64,000 nucleotides of DNA, taken from positions 248,001-312,000 of the forward strand of contig NZ_CP029758.2 of NCBI RefSeq assembly GCF_004006395.2, in the 5' to 3' direction. Of this stretch, positions 26,178 through 35,188 are shown in pieces (positions within the stretch are counted from its first letter, which is position 1; the number at the start of each line of letters is the position of its first letter). Position numbers and translations under genes: made by a program. Under the pieces are notes generated by a model that worked only from the letters and a program-made list of their open reading frames with translations, made no database searches and was not told the origin of the DNA. This DNA is from Clostridium sp. AWRP. GTDB lineage: Bacteria > Bacillota > Clostridia > Clostridiales > Clostridiaceae.

Positions 26178-26561
26178 CTAGCTAGCCAAAGACTTTTCTA
26201 TAATTAGGGTATTTTGTTTTAATTCAATGTGATCTGAAAGATTCTTAATGAGAAATAATCCTCTTCCTTCATCTTCTAGTATGTTTTCAGTATCTAATTG
26301 TTCGTTAATTATTGTATCTTTAAATCCAGTACCACAATCCTTAATTTCAAATTGAACATTTGAATCATCATATATATATTTTAAATAAATAGGTTTGTCC
26401 ATGTTCATATTATTACCATGCTTAAAGGCATTGGTTAAAGCTTCAGTAAGTATTAGCTTAATATCAAAATTGTACTTTGAAGCGTTTAGCTCAGCAGTGA
26501 TTTTATCGATAATCTGTTTGTACTTGGACAAACCATATAAAATAAATTCATTACTTTTCAT
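26178..26561 (-). CDS. RsbW/SpoIIAB-like serine kinase (HATPase_c)
   Basis: 127 residues, one GHKL ATP-binding domain. N-box ILTEALTNAFKHGN (around residue 37-50), G1 box KDCGTGF, G2 box DEGRGLFLIKNL. These features mark anti-sigma/anti-anti-sigma kinases rather than histidine kinases. Expected to phosphorylate the STAS protein encoded downstream. Follows the PP2C gene by 15 bases with a GGAGG ribosome binding site. Confidence 0.88.
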   Translation of the reverse strand: MKSNEFILYGLSKYKQIIDKITAELNASKYNFDIKLILTEALTNAFKHGNNMNMDKPIYLKYIYDDSNVQFEIKDCGTGFKDTIINEQLDTENILEDEGRGLFLIKNLSDHIELKQNTLIIEKSLAS

Positions 26562-26576
26562 ATATATCCTCCAAAA

Positions 26577-28085
26577 TCATTTTATTTCCAAAGCGATTAT
26601 TGTGCTGTCATCTTTTAATGCTCCGGTTTCATTGATTATGTCATTTAATTTAGCTTTCAAGTAATTTATAAATTCAGTTAATGTGTGTGATTTAAGATAA
26701 CTTTTTCTAATTTCATTATCATTAAATATGAAGTCTAACCCATCCGTAGGAAAATAAAATCTATCACCTTCTTTAAAGGAAATCACATTTTCATCAAATA
26801 CTGCATCTTGAAACATACCTAGAAAAGGACCTTTAACTATTAATTCTTGTGGATTGCAGTTGCTTTTTTGAAACATAAACTGGCTTATGCCAGCACCTGC
26901 TACTCTTGCTTCATTTTTGCTAAAATCTAAACTAAAACAGCAAGCAGCGATGCAGTGGTTATCACTTAAATAGTCAGCAATTTTTTTATTTAAAATCTTA
27001 ACTATTTCAAGTGGATTACAGCTTATTAAAATTGCTTCACGAAATAGAACAAAAAATGCTAGTACGTTAAGAGCTGCTGTAATTCCTTTGCCGCTAACAT
27101 CTCCAATTATTCCAAGAACTAAATCTTCATTGACTTTGTATAACCTAAAGAAGTCTCCACTTACTGTTTTAGCAGGCATGTACAGACTTTCTAATTGAAG
27201 CTTTTCAGGTATAGGAGATGTGTCTTCGATGTATTTCCTTTGAAGCTTAGAGGCTTCGTTTAGTCTCCTTTTCATATCAGAAATATTTCTAATTATTGCT
27301 TGAATGGCAGGGCTGCCTTTGTACATTAAATAACTTGCTGATATTTCTACATCTATTAAGGTATTACCATAGCGTACAATTTTATAGTCAGATATGGATT
27401 TAGATTTTTTACCTTCTAATATCTGTTTCATTCGCCTGTGAGCAGTTTTTATAAATTCCTTTGATACATATTTATAAATATTTTCTCCAATTATTTTATC
27501 ATAGTCTGTACCAACTAAGTTACAGGCTTTGTGATTTGCCAGTACAATTTTACTATCTACTGTTATAATGATTGCTTCTGGTGAAAGATTAATAACTTTG
27601 CGGTACCTTTCTTCGCTTTCTCTAATTGTGTTTGCTAATATTTTTTTCTTAGTAATATCTTTTTGTTGTTCTACAATAAATACTACTTCTCCAAAATTAT
27701 TCATCACAGGATTATAAGTGCAATCCATAAACTTGTTATATTCTGGAAAATATTTTTCTATTCTTATTAGTTTTTTGGTTCTAAGGGCTTCTTCTACGCC
27801 GCAGTCTTTGCAGTTTTCTTTCATATTTAAAATTTCAAAACACTTTTTACCTTTAACTTCATCTTTAGTTTTTTTATAAAACTTACATCCAGCTTCATTA
27901 AAAAATAGGATTCTACCATTGGAGTCAAATACCTTTATAATATCAGTAATACCTTTCAAGACTCCTTCTAAAATCCATAAGTTGTAATTTTCTTTATGTG
28001 CTTTACGTTTAGTAAAGCGTTTTAAACTATCTAGGTAAAGTGTTTCTTTATGATAAAGGTCACTTTCTCCTGATTTATAGTTCAA
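26577..28085 (-). CDS. PAS-PAS-PP2C (SpoIIE/RsbU-type) serine phosphatase
   Basis: 502 residues, soluble. First PAS domain about 40-150, with a cysteine cluster (KKCFEILNMKENCKDCG) that could bind metal or sense redox; second PAS about 155-275; PP2C/SpoIIE phosphatase domain about 285-502 with metal-binding SGDFFRL, GDVSGKGITAAL and DDSTIIAL. In this family the sensor controls dephosphorylation of a STAS protein; the partner is encoded three genes on. Starts with TTG 28085 preceded by AGAGGTGG. First gene of the module. Confidence 0.9.
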   Translation of the reverse strand: MNYKSGESDLYHKETLYLDSLKRFTKRKAHKENYNLWILEGVLKGITDIIKVFDSNGRILFFNEAGCKFYKKTKDEVKGKKCFEILNMKENCKDCGVEEALRTKKLIRIEKYFPEYNKFMDCTYNPVMNNFGEVVFIVEQQKDITKKKILANTIRESEERYRKVINLSPEAIIITVDSKIVLANHKACNLVGTDYDKIIGENIYKYVSKEFIKTAHRRMKQILEGKKSKSISDYKIVRYGNTLIDVEISASYLMYKGSPAIQAIIRNISDMKRRLNEASKLQRKYIEDTSPIPEKLQLESLYMPAKTVSGDFFRLYKVNEDLVLGIIGDVSGKGITAALNVLAFFVLFREAILISCNPLEIVKILNKKIADYLSDNHCIAACCFSLDFSKNEARVAGAGISQFMFQKSNCNPQELIVKGPFLGMFQDAVFDENVISFKEGDRFYFPTDGLDFIFNDNEIRKSYLKSHTLTEFINYLKAKLNDIINETGALKDDSTIIALEIK

Positions 28086-28285
28086 AGTATACCACCTCTG
28101 TACACACTAAATATAAAAATAATTTTTCAAGATTATGGTACTGAATGCTACCAATATAAATGATATACTCTAATGATACAATAATTATATATTTTTTTAA
28201 AGCCATATTGTATTTAATTTCACTAATAAGAATTAAATGGACATATTTATATTAAATTCAATATCGTTAAATTTATATATGCAAG

Positions 28286-28339
28286 AATAAAATTAATGCA
28301 CTAATTATAAATTTTTGTAATCAGTGCATTAATTTTATT
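28286..28339. repeat. hairpin with 17-bp perfect arms
   Basis: Arms at 28286-28302 and 28323-28339 (AATAAAATTAATGCACT and its complement) with a 20-nt loop. Terminator-like, but it lies between divergent genes where no annotated transcript should end. Confidence 0.7.
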
Positions 28340-28452
28340 AAATAATAATATAGATAATATAGTAATACTATAGATTTCATAAGTGGAAGCTAGATTTATA
28401 TATAACTCAACTTTCGCAGTTTAAAATATTGCGAAGCAAAGCTTCGCAAGTT

Positions 28453-28620
28453 AAGAATTAATAGTGAAAAATTAATAGTGAAGGATGATTTTTAGCTGTG
28501 GCAAAAAATCTTTAAATTTATATAAATCAGCAATATTTCGCTTTAGCGAAATGAGTGGTGAAAAGTTTAATCAAAGATTTTTGTAGTGTAACGGAAAAAA
28601 ATCCACATTAACTATTAATT
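28453..28620. repeat. probable MITE-like repeat remnant
   Basis: Left end carries two direct copies of AATTAATAGTGAA followed by GGATGATTTTT; the right end carries the approximate inverse (AAAAATCCACATTAACTATTAATT). Inside, AAAAAATCTTT (28503-28513) pairs with AAAGATTTTT (28573-28582), and ATTTCGC / GCGAAAT form an inner stem. It has the shape of a non-coding foldback element; copy number cannot be checked here. Confidence 0.5.
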
Positions 28621-28678
28621 AAAAAAATTTTCTCCACCATGTTGCGAAAATCTTAAATTTGAGGCAGGGTGATAAATA

Positions 28679-29047
28679 TTGTCCCATAGAAAAATAATTG
28701 AAGATTATTATTGTGATGTAAATAATTTAGCAGAGCTATTATCTAAATTAACTAATTCCTACAGACTGCTAATAGGTGGAGCTGGAGAATTAAATTCTAT
28801 AGCAGGAGTGCACAAAGGTGAAGTTAAAGATTCTTTAAAAAGAGTATATAAGCTTGGAAATGTAATTGATAAAGTTGTGGATACATTAAAGGATTCTACT
28901 GAAGTATACTCAGAATACTGTAAACTTACTACTGAAGTTATAAAAGAAAAAATGCAAATTAAATATGTGGAAACAGAAATAGATGAAGAATTGTTTCTAA
29001 ATAATTTAGATGATATGGATGAGGATGATGATACAAAAGGAGACTAA
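28679..29047 (+). CDS. hypothetical protein
   Basis: 122 residues, predicted helical, cytoplasmic, with a strongly acidic C terminus (DEELFLNNLDDMDEDDDTKGD). No family recognised. TTG start at 28679 has AGGGTGA 6 bases upstream and no better internal start. Coding use resembles neighbours. Stands alone between the repeat-rich gap and the converging pssA. Confidence 0.6.
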   Translation: MSHRKIIEDYYCDVNNLAELLSKLTNSYRLLIGGAGELNSIAGVHKGEVKDSLKRVYKLGNVIDKVVDTLKDSTEVYSEYCKLTTEVIKEKMQIKYVETEIDEELFLNNLDDMDEDDDTKGD

Positions 29048-29100
29048 GTAAAATACATCTCTACTTAATCTCTTTTATAAAATGTGGTTATTTACTAAAA

Positions 29101-29622
29101 TTAGAACTTCTTAAACCTATATTTACAAATCATAAGGTAAGAAAGTATTATGATAAGTAAAATGGTAAATTCTGCAGGAACAGGATGTCTAAATGTAATC
29201 AGACAATATAAAGCCATAAACATACCTGCAAAAGTTATTGGAATACCAAAAAATTGTCCATCAAAATCAGTAATATTAAATCTTGCCAGTCTATATGCTC
29301 CGCATATTGGTAATAACAATACTAATATATAACCTAATAATCCAAAAGTATAAAAATTATAGATATTAAATGCAAGAACTGATGGGGCAACTCCAAAAGA
29401 AACTAAATCTGCAAGAGAATCCAGTTGTTTACCTAATTCACTGGATACTTTTAAAAACCTAGCAACTCTTCCATCATATCTATCAGCTAAACATGCAAGT
29501 AGTATAAATATACCAGCCCATAAATAATTTTCTTGGAAAGACATCATTAGAGACATTATACCACAACTAAGATTAGCAAACGTAAACGCATTAGGCACTG
29601 AACTTCTAGCTATTTTAGCCAC
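29101..29622 (-). CDS. pssA: CDP-diacylglycerol-serine O-phosphatidyltransferase
   Basis: About 173-residue integral membrane enzyme making phosphatidylserine from CDP-diacylglycerol and serine, the precursor of phosphatidylethanolamine. The CDP-alcohol phosphotransferase signature D-x2-D-G-x2-A-R-x8-G-x3-D-x3-D is complete (DRYDGRVAR...G...DSLAD, about 47-72). Several hydrophobic spans follow. PSS rather than PGS is suggested by the N-terminal PNAFTFANLSCG. Start: AAGGAG abuts GTG 29631, so GTG 29622 (8-base spacing) is preferred. psd is not in view. Confidence 0.9.
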   Translation of the reverse strand: MAKIARSSVPNAFTFANLSCGIMSLMMSFQENYLWAGIFILLACLADRYDGRVARFLKVSSELGKQLDSLADLVSFGVAPSVLAFNIYNFYTFGLLGYILVLLLPICGAYRLARFNITDFDGQFFGIPITFAGMFMALYCLITFRHPVPAEFTILLIIILSYLMICKYRFKKF

Positions 29623-30001
29623 TGTGACCACTCCTTAAAAATAACAAAATTAAATTATATTCCCTTAACTTATTATAAAAAGTATATAATTACGTAAGTT
29701 AATTATACCTCATTTTATGAAAATAGTTAAGTACATAGTCTGTGTCTTTTCTATGACAAACTTGTGAATTTTCTGTTAAAAATATGCAGGGAACTTCAAT
29801 TCACAACTAAAATCATTTTGGAAAAGCCTTTAATTTATAAATAAGTAATACATTTTCTATTGAATATTTATCAAAAATATGTAAATATTACATGTATAAG
29901 TTATAATACTAAAAGTGCATATAGAATTTACTCTTTATTTTATTATATATTTAGTAATTTAATTTATCTTTTAAAATTAGAAAAAGGATAGTTGTGGATT
30001 T
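29623..30001. other. intergenic region between divergent pssA and TVP38 genes
   Basis: About 380 AT-rich bases holding the outward promoters. An 8-base inverted repeat TTAACTTA / TAAGTTAA (29665-29672 and 29695-29702) is the only structure I see; no gene. Confidence 0.4.
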
Positions 30002-30670
30002 ATGAGAAATAGTAAAGAAAGTATTTTTAAGTGTTTGATAGTATTTTTTTTGGCTTTTACTATCATATTTATTCTATACAAATATAAAGGAAGTTTATAT
30101 AGGATAAGTATGGATAGCATCAGAAGTTATATACAGAGTTATGGAAAATTTTCAGATATTATTTTCATTTTAATTTATACTATAAGACCTGTAGTGCTTA
30201 TACTGCCTGCATCTCTTATGTCAATAATTGCGGGGAGCATATTTAATTCATATAGGGCTCTTTTGCTTAGTATGATTGGATGCTTTGGATCAGCCACACT
30301 AGCTTTCTTTTTATCTAGATTTTTAGGCCGATCTTTTGTAAATAAGATTCTTAAAGGGAGAGCTTTAACATTAAATGACAATATAGAAAAGTATGGATTT
30401 AGGATTATGACTGCAATGAGATTAAGTTTTGTATTCCCCTATGATCCACTTAGTTATGCTGCAGGACTTACAAAAATTAAATATAGAGATTTTATTCTTG
30501 GAACTTTAGTAGGAATTTTACCTGAAATGGTCACTTACTCCTTAATAGGAGGAAATTTGACAAAGCCATTTTCATTTAAATTTGTATTGCCCATAATAGT
30601 TTTATTTATTATAGCATGTATTTCTATATATATGCATAAAAAAAAGTCTAAAGATACCAATAATTTATAA
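30002..30670 (+). CDS. TVP38/TMEM64 (DedA-like) membrane protein
   Basis: 222 residues with about six hydrophobic segments. IYTIRPVVLILPASLMSIIAGSIFNSYRALLLSMIGCFGSATLAFFLSRFLGR carries the family's conserved pattern (cited in parts: proline-rich re-entrant helix, GSIF, FLSRFLGR). Members are VTT-domain proteins thought to move or scramble lipids; the exact role here is unknown. Divergent from pssA, which fits a membrane-lipid theme. Confidence 0.8.
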   Translation: MRNSKESIFKCLIVFFLAFTIIFILYKYKGSLYRISMDSIRSYIQSYGKFSDIIFILIYTIRPVVLILPASLMSIIAGSIFNSYRALLLSMIGCFGSATLAFFLSRFLGRSFVNKILKGRALTLNDNIEKYGFRIMTAMRLSFVFPYDPLSYAAGLTKIKYRDFILGTLVGILPEMVTYSLIGGNLTKPFSFKFVLPIIVLFIIACISIYMHKKKSKDTNNL

Positions 30671-30790
30671 GTAACATAATCTTTAGATTAGGACATAATA
30701 AATATGAAATTAAATTTAAAGCATTTGAAAGAAAATAGGCTAGCATACTGACTAGTTATTTCTTTGAAAATGTATAAAGGGGTGTTTTAA

Positions 30791-31219
30791 ATGAAAGTTA
30801 AAGATATAATGACTAAATCTGTAATAAGTTTAAATGATGATGATACTGTGGAAAAAGCAGCACAAATTATGCAGCAAAATAATATAGGAGCTGTTCCAGT
30901 TTGTAAAAATGGAAAAGTTATAGGAATTGTGACAGATAGGGATATAGCTATAAGATCAGCATCCCAGAGTGGAGGTACCGAATCCAAATTTGTAAGAGAT
31001 ATTATGTCGGCAAATCCTGTAACCGGATCACCTGATATGAATTTGGAAGATGCATCTAGAATAATGAGTGATAAGCAGATAAGAAGGTTACCTATTGTTG
31101 AAAATAAAAATGTAGTTGGAATGGTATCTTTAGGAGATTTAGCAGTAAATCCTAAGTCAAATACTCAGGCCGGAGATGCATTGAGTAGTATATCGGAAAA
31201 TAACTACTCAGCATTCTAG
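30791..31219 (+). CDS. CBS-domain pair protein
   Basis: 142 residues consisting of two CBS motifs (about 5-60 and 70-125: VKDIMTKSVISLNDDDTVEKAAQIM, GAVPVCKNGKVIGIVTDRDI, VRDIMSANPVTG, RRLPIVENKNVVGMVSLGDLA). Such free-standing pairs bind adenine nucleotides or S-adenosyl ligands and act as energy sensors; the target is unknown. AAAGGGGTG precedes ATG. Single gene with its own strong terminator. Confidence 0.9.
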   Translation: MKVKDIMTKSVISLNDDDTVEKAAQIMQQNNIGAVPVCKNGKVIGIVTDRDIAIRSASQSGGTESKFVRDIMSANPVTGSPDMNLEDASRIMSDKQIRRLPIVENKNVVGMVSLGDLAVNPKSNTQAGDALSSISENNYSAF

Positions 31220-31235
31220 AATTTAATAATTTGTA

Positions 31236-31276
31236 AATAAATCCACAAGATTTACAAGTAATCTTGTGGATTTATT
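31236..31276 (+). terminator. terminator after the CBS gene
   Basis: Seventeen-base perfect arms (31236-31252 and 31260-31276), 7-nt loop. T-run is short (TTTATTACTTT). Confidence 0.75.
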
Positions 31277-31356
31277 ACTTTAGGTGATATAATATCAGGT
31301 GATATATTTAAATAAAGAATCAAGGTTTGTAATTTATATAATTAGAGGAGTTTAAC

Positions 31357-32253
31357 ATGAATAAAGTGAAATTTATTTATAATCCATATTCAGGAGAAAA
31401 TACAATAATATCAAATATAGATAAAGTTATTATGATACATCAAAAATATGGTTATGAAATAGTTCCTTTTAGAATAAGTTTTGAATTTGACATAAAAAAG
31501 GCATTTGAAGATATAGATGAAACTTACAAATACATACTGATAGCTGGAGGGGATGGAACAGTAGACAATGTTGTAAACTGCATGAAAAAGTTAAATATAG
31601 ATATGCCCATAGCCATACTTCCAGTAGGAACTGCCAACGATTTTGCTAAGTTTATAGGAATGCCACAAAACATTAAAAAGGCCTGTCAACAGATAGTAAA
31701 TAGTGTTCCTAAAAAATTAGATTTAGGAAAGGTAAACGACAAATATTTCATAAATGTTGCCAGTACGGGACTGTTTACGGATGTATCTCAAAAAACAGAT
31801 GTAAATTTGAAAAATACTATGGGAAAATTAGCTTATTATGTTAAAGGTTTAGAACAACTTCCAAATTTGAGGAAACTTAAGGTGAAAGTCAAGTCTGAGA
31901 ACGCGATTTTTGATGGAGATATGTACCTTATGCTCATATTTAATGGACAGATGGCAGGAAACTTTAAATTTGCATATAAAGCTGAAATTCAAGATGGACT
32001 TTTAGATGTAATTATAATAAAAGCAGGAATGATAAAGGATATTATATCACTATTTATAAAAATGCTAAAAGGAGATCACTTGGAAGATACTTCTGGACTT
32101 ATATACTTTAAATCAAATAAAATAGAAGTGTATTGCGATGAAGATATAGTTACTGATATAGATGGTGAAAGGGGACCGGATTTTCCACTTGTTGTAGAGT
32201 GTATTAAAGGTGGAATAGAGGTCTTAGGATTAAAAGATGAGATAAAATTATAA
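31357..32253 (+). CDS. diacylglycerol/lipid kinase family protein (YegS/BmrU-like)
   Basis: 298 residues, DAGK catalytic fold. Nucleotide loop LIAGGDGTVDNVVNCM (about 64-79) and IAILPVGTANDFAKFIG (about 87-103) are the family signatures; a C-terminal beta-sandwich includes CDEDIVTDIDGERGP. Likely phosphorylates diacylglycerol or a related lipid, returning it to phospholipid synthesis. GAGGAG before ATG. The next gene, a membrane protein, follows after 78 bases. Confidence 0.88.
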   Translation: MNKVKFIYNPYSGENTIISNIDKVIMIHQKYGYEIVPFRISFEFDIKKAFEDIDETYKYILIAGGDGTVDNVVNCMKKLNIDMPIAILPVGTANDFAKFIGMPQNIKKACQQIVNSVPKKLDLGKVNDKYFINVASTGLFTDVSQKTDVNLKNTMGKLAYYVKGLEQLPNLRKLKVKVKSENAIFDGDMYLMLIFNGQMAGNFKFAYKAEIQDGLLDVIIIKAGMIKDIISLFIKMLKGDHLEDTSGLIYFKSNKIEVYCDEDIVTDIDGERGPDFPLVVECIKGGIEVLGLKDEIKL

Positions 32254-32331
32254 ATTTATTTTAAATAGTAATATAAGATAGGCGATATTAATAAATATAA
32301 TTAGAGTACTATTAATAAAGAAGGAGAATAT

Positions 32332-33033
32332 ATGGCATTCTACGTTTATGTTTTTTTATTGCTTGTCATGTTTATAATGCTTTTTAGAGGAGCTATTTTA
32401 ATTAGATTTTTATCGAATAAAATAAAAGTTGAAGCTTTTATTATTATAGGGGCTATGTTGTTAAGGTACATTTCTATTTTTATTATGTACTTTTCCAGCA
32501 GTATGAAATATTTATATTTGCTAAAAGTACCTTTTTTCTTGAATTTACTCTCAGTTCCAATTATAGTTTTTACAGTGCTTTATATTTTTGTAAGAAAAGA
32601 TAATGTTAAATTTTATTACATATTTATAATAACTGCAGTACTTTGTGCTGCATATGCTGTAATGATGTATAAGTGCGAAGCCGTACTGCAAAACTTAGAG
32701 GAGTACAAGTTTATTTTAGGATATACTCTCGTTTTATCAAATCAATATATATACTGGGGATACTTGGTATTTAATACTTTAGTAATATTTTTTGTTTTGG
32801 GATTTGTTAATAAAACCAATGCCAATAAACTTGGTATATACATGGTATTGTTGGCAGCTTGCATAACTATATCAGAGCTCATAGCGTGGCTTATGGGTGT
32901 TAGAGTTTTAGCAGAAAATATACTTGGAGATGTAGGTTGGATTGTTGTTTTTATATATGCTTTGAGTAAAGTGAAAAAAACAGCTGATAAGCTTAATTAT
33001 AAAGCTCCTAAGAAAGTTTCAGGTAAAAAATAA
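32332..33033 (+). CDS. hypothetical polytopic membrane protein
   Basis: 233 residues with about seven hydrophobic spans (roughly 3-22, 33-55, 60-85, 92-113, 140-160, 168-190, 197-220) and a basic tail (KVKKTADKLNYKAPKKVSGKK). No family recognised. AAGGAG before ATG. Possibly co-transcribed with the lipid kinase gene. Confidence 0.65.
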   Translation: MAFYVYVFLLLVMFIMLFRGAILIRFLSNKIKVEAFIIIGAMLLRYISIFIMYFSSSMKYLYLLKVPFFLNLLSVPIIVFTVLYIFVRKDNVKFYYIFIITAVLCAAYAVMMYKCEAVLQNLEEYKFILGYTLVLSNQYIYWGYLVFNTLVIFFVLGFVNKTNANKLGIYMVLLAACITISELIAWLMGVRVLAENILGDVGWIVVFIYALSKVKKTADKLNYKAPKKVSGKK

Positions 33034-33040
33034 CTTATGC

Positions 33041-33092
33041 TCCGAACATTTTTACAACATTCAACGTACTGAAGGTTGTAAAAATATCCGGA
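33041..33092. terminator. hairpin between converging genes
   Basis: Arms ATTTTTACAAC / GTTGTAAAAAT (33048-33058 and 33075-33085), with short outer complementarity TCCG / CGGA. No terminal T-run, so a terminator role is inferred from position. Confidence 0.45.
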
Positions 33093-33107
33093 ATATAAAG
33101 CAATTTC

Positions 33108-34952
33108 TTACTTAGAACTTTTATGATTGCTTTTACGATGACGTCTTTTTGGAGGATTTTTCGGTATTAAGCAGTGGGGACCAGATCCAATTAGATCTTC
33201 ACGATGGCATTTTATTAAAGCCTCTTTTACTAAATTATAATTTTTAGGAATAGAAAATTGTAAAAGAGCTCTTTGTTCATTTTTCTCTTTTTGTGATGTA
33301 GGTACATATACTTTCTCACCACTTAAAGGATTAATGCCTGTATAGTACATAGTTGTAGATAAACTACCAGGTGTAGGATAAAAGTCTTGAACTTGTTCAG
33401 GGGTATAACCCATGCTTTTTATATATTCAGCTAGTTCTATAGCTGCATTTAGATCACTCCCTGGATGACTGGACATGAGGTAAGGAACTAGATACTGTTT
33501 TTTATTTATTTTTTTGTTTATTTCAAAATATTTTTTTACAAATTTATTGTATACGTCCATCTTAGGTTTTCCCATTTGATTTAGAACTCTCTCGCTTATA
33601 TGTTCAGGAGCTACTTTTAATTGTCCGCTTATGTGGTATTTACATAAGTCTTCAAAAAAATCTGTACTTTTATCATTTATTAAATAGTCATATCTTATGC
33701 CTGAACGTATGAATACCTTTTTTATACCAGGAATTTTTCTTATTTTTCTTAATAGATTTAAGTATTCACTATGATCTATAATTAAGTTTTTGCAAGGGGA
33801 AGGGAAGAGGCATTGCCTATTTTTACACACTCCTACCTTTTCTTGTATTTTGCATGCCTTATGCCTAAAATTTGCAGTAGGACCTCCTACATCGTGTATG
33901 TATCCTTTAAAATCATCTAAAGTAGTTAATAATTTAGCTTCATCAATTATAGATTTTTCACTTCTATTTTGGACAGTTCTACCCTGGTGAAAAGTAAGAG
34001 CGCAAAAAGAACAGCCACCATAACAACCCCTATGACTTGTAATGGAGAAACTTACTTCTTTTATAGCAGGTATTCCACCAAGTTTTTCATATATAGGGTG
34101 GTATGTTCTCATGTAAGGTAAATCGTATACTATATCCATTTCCTCTTCGGTTAATGGAAACTGTGGTGGGTTTTGAACAATATAATGATCTCCATGTTTT
34201 TGTATTAAGGTTTTTCCCCTTAATGCGTCTTGCTCATAATATTCTAGTTTATAACTTTCAGCATAAGCACTTTTTTCTTGTGTCACTTTTTCAAAAGAAG
34301 GTACTTCCACATAGTCTTTTATGAGTTTTTTATCTTTACAAGGGTATACTGTACCTCTTACATCTGTAATTTTATGGATATCCATTCCGTATTTTAATAG
34401 ATTTGCCACTTGTACTATGGTTTTTTCTCCCATGCCATATATAAGTAGATCTGCCTTTGAATCTAGAAGGATACTTCTTCTTACATTATCACTCCAGTAA
34501 TCATAATGGGCAAATCTCCTTAAGCTGGCTTCTATTCCACCAATTACTATTGGAACATCCTTATAGGCTTCTCTTGCTCTGTTACAGTATACTATTACAG
34601 CCCTATCAGGTCTGTAACCAGATTTACCTCCTGGGGAGTAAAGATCATCATGCCTTTTTTTCTTTGATGCGGTGTAGTGATTAACCATAGAATCTATATT
34701 TCCGGAATTTATCAGAAAGGCCAATTTAGGTTTTCCGAGTTTTATAAAGTCATTTGTATTTTTCCAGTTAGGTTGAGCTATTATTCCTACTTTAAAACCT
34801 TCCCTTTCCAGAACTCTTGATATTATAGCTGAGCCGAAAGAAGGATGATCTACGTAAGCATCTCCTGTTATAAGGACAAAATCCAACTGATTTATATTTC
34901 TCGCGTTCATGTCGTTTTTACATATAGGTAAAAAACTAGTATTTAAATTCAA
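33108..34952 (-). CDS. YgiQ-family radical SAM protein
   Basis: About 614 residues. N-terminal B12-binding-like domain (DFVLITGDAYVDHPSFGSAIISRVLE), then a radical SAM core with the CxxxCxxC cluster in SHRGCYGGCSFCAL (about 320) followed by HQGRTVQNRSEKSI, and the family-typical CLFPSPCKNL and FYPTPGSLSTTMYYTG. The reaction of YgiQ proteins is not established. C-terminal tail is very basic (PPKRRHRKSNHKSSK). Start: GGAGA in front of TTG 34952; the longer GTG 34991 has no ribosome binding site. Confidence 0.9.
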   Translation of the reverse strand: MNLNTSFLPICKNDMNARNINQLDFVLITGDAYVDHPSFGSAIISRVLEREGFKVGIIAQPNWKNTNDFIKLGKPKLAFLINSGNIDSMVNHYTASKKKRHDDLYSPGGKSGYRPDRAVIVYCNRAREAYKDVPIVIGGIEASLRRFAHYDYWSDNVRRSILLDSKADLLIYGMGEKTIVQVANLLKYGMDIHKITDVRGTVYPCKDKKLIKDYVEVPSFEKVTQEKSAYAESYKLEYYEQDALRGKTLIQKHGDHYIVQNPPQFPLTEEEMDIVYDLPYMRTYHPIYEKLGGIPAIKEVSFSITSHRGCYGGCSFCALTFHQGRTVQNRSEKSIIDEAKLLTTLDDFKGYIHDVGGPTANFRHKACKIQEKVGVCKNRQCLFPSPCKNLIIDHSEYLNLLRKIRKIPGIKKVFIRSGIRYDYLINDKSTDFFEDLCKYHISGQLKVAPEHISERVLNQMGKPKMDVYNKFVKKYFEINKKINKKQYLVPYLMSSHPGSDLNAAIELAEYIKSMGYTPEQVQDFYPTPGSLSTTMYYTGINPLSGEKVYVPTSQKEKNEQRALLQFSIPKNYNLVKEALIKCHREDLIGSGPHCLIPKNPPKRRHRKSNHKSSK

Positions 34953-35188
34953 TTTACATTCTCCGTTCTTATATTTCAGATTTAGTTTCACTTATTTTTA
35001 GTATAACATATTATATTATGAGATAAATATTTAGGAATATGTAGATTTTGAATGGTGATAAGGAGAAGAGGACGCACACTAAATAATATAAACATGCAAA
35101 GATAAATTATGATATTTTACATTAAAATGAGTAAAATGAAATTAAAGTATCATAACAGGTAAATATAAATAAATTTAATATTTACTAG
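34953..35188. other. intergenic, no gene seen
   Basis: AT-rich sequence between the YgiQ start and the M-box promoter. Includes the YgiQ ribosome binding site and probable promoter; no ORF or RNA recognised. Confidence 0.4.

Larger units (their letters stand above)
28086..28678. other. 593-bp gene-free region between divergent units, rich in inverted repeats
   Basis: Contains a long hairpin (28286-28339), a 20-base motif shared with the fba upstream region (28381-28400), two GC-containing palindromes (28429-28449, 28535-28552), and a probable MITE-like segment (28453-28620). No ORF of useful length and no RNA family I recognise. Promoters for the flanking divergent genes must also lie here. 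Confidence 0.6.
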
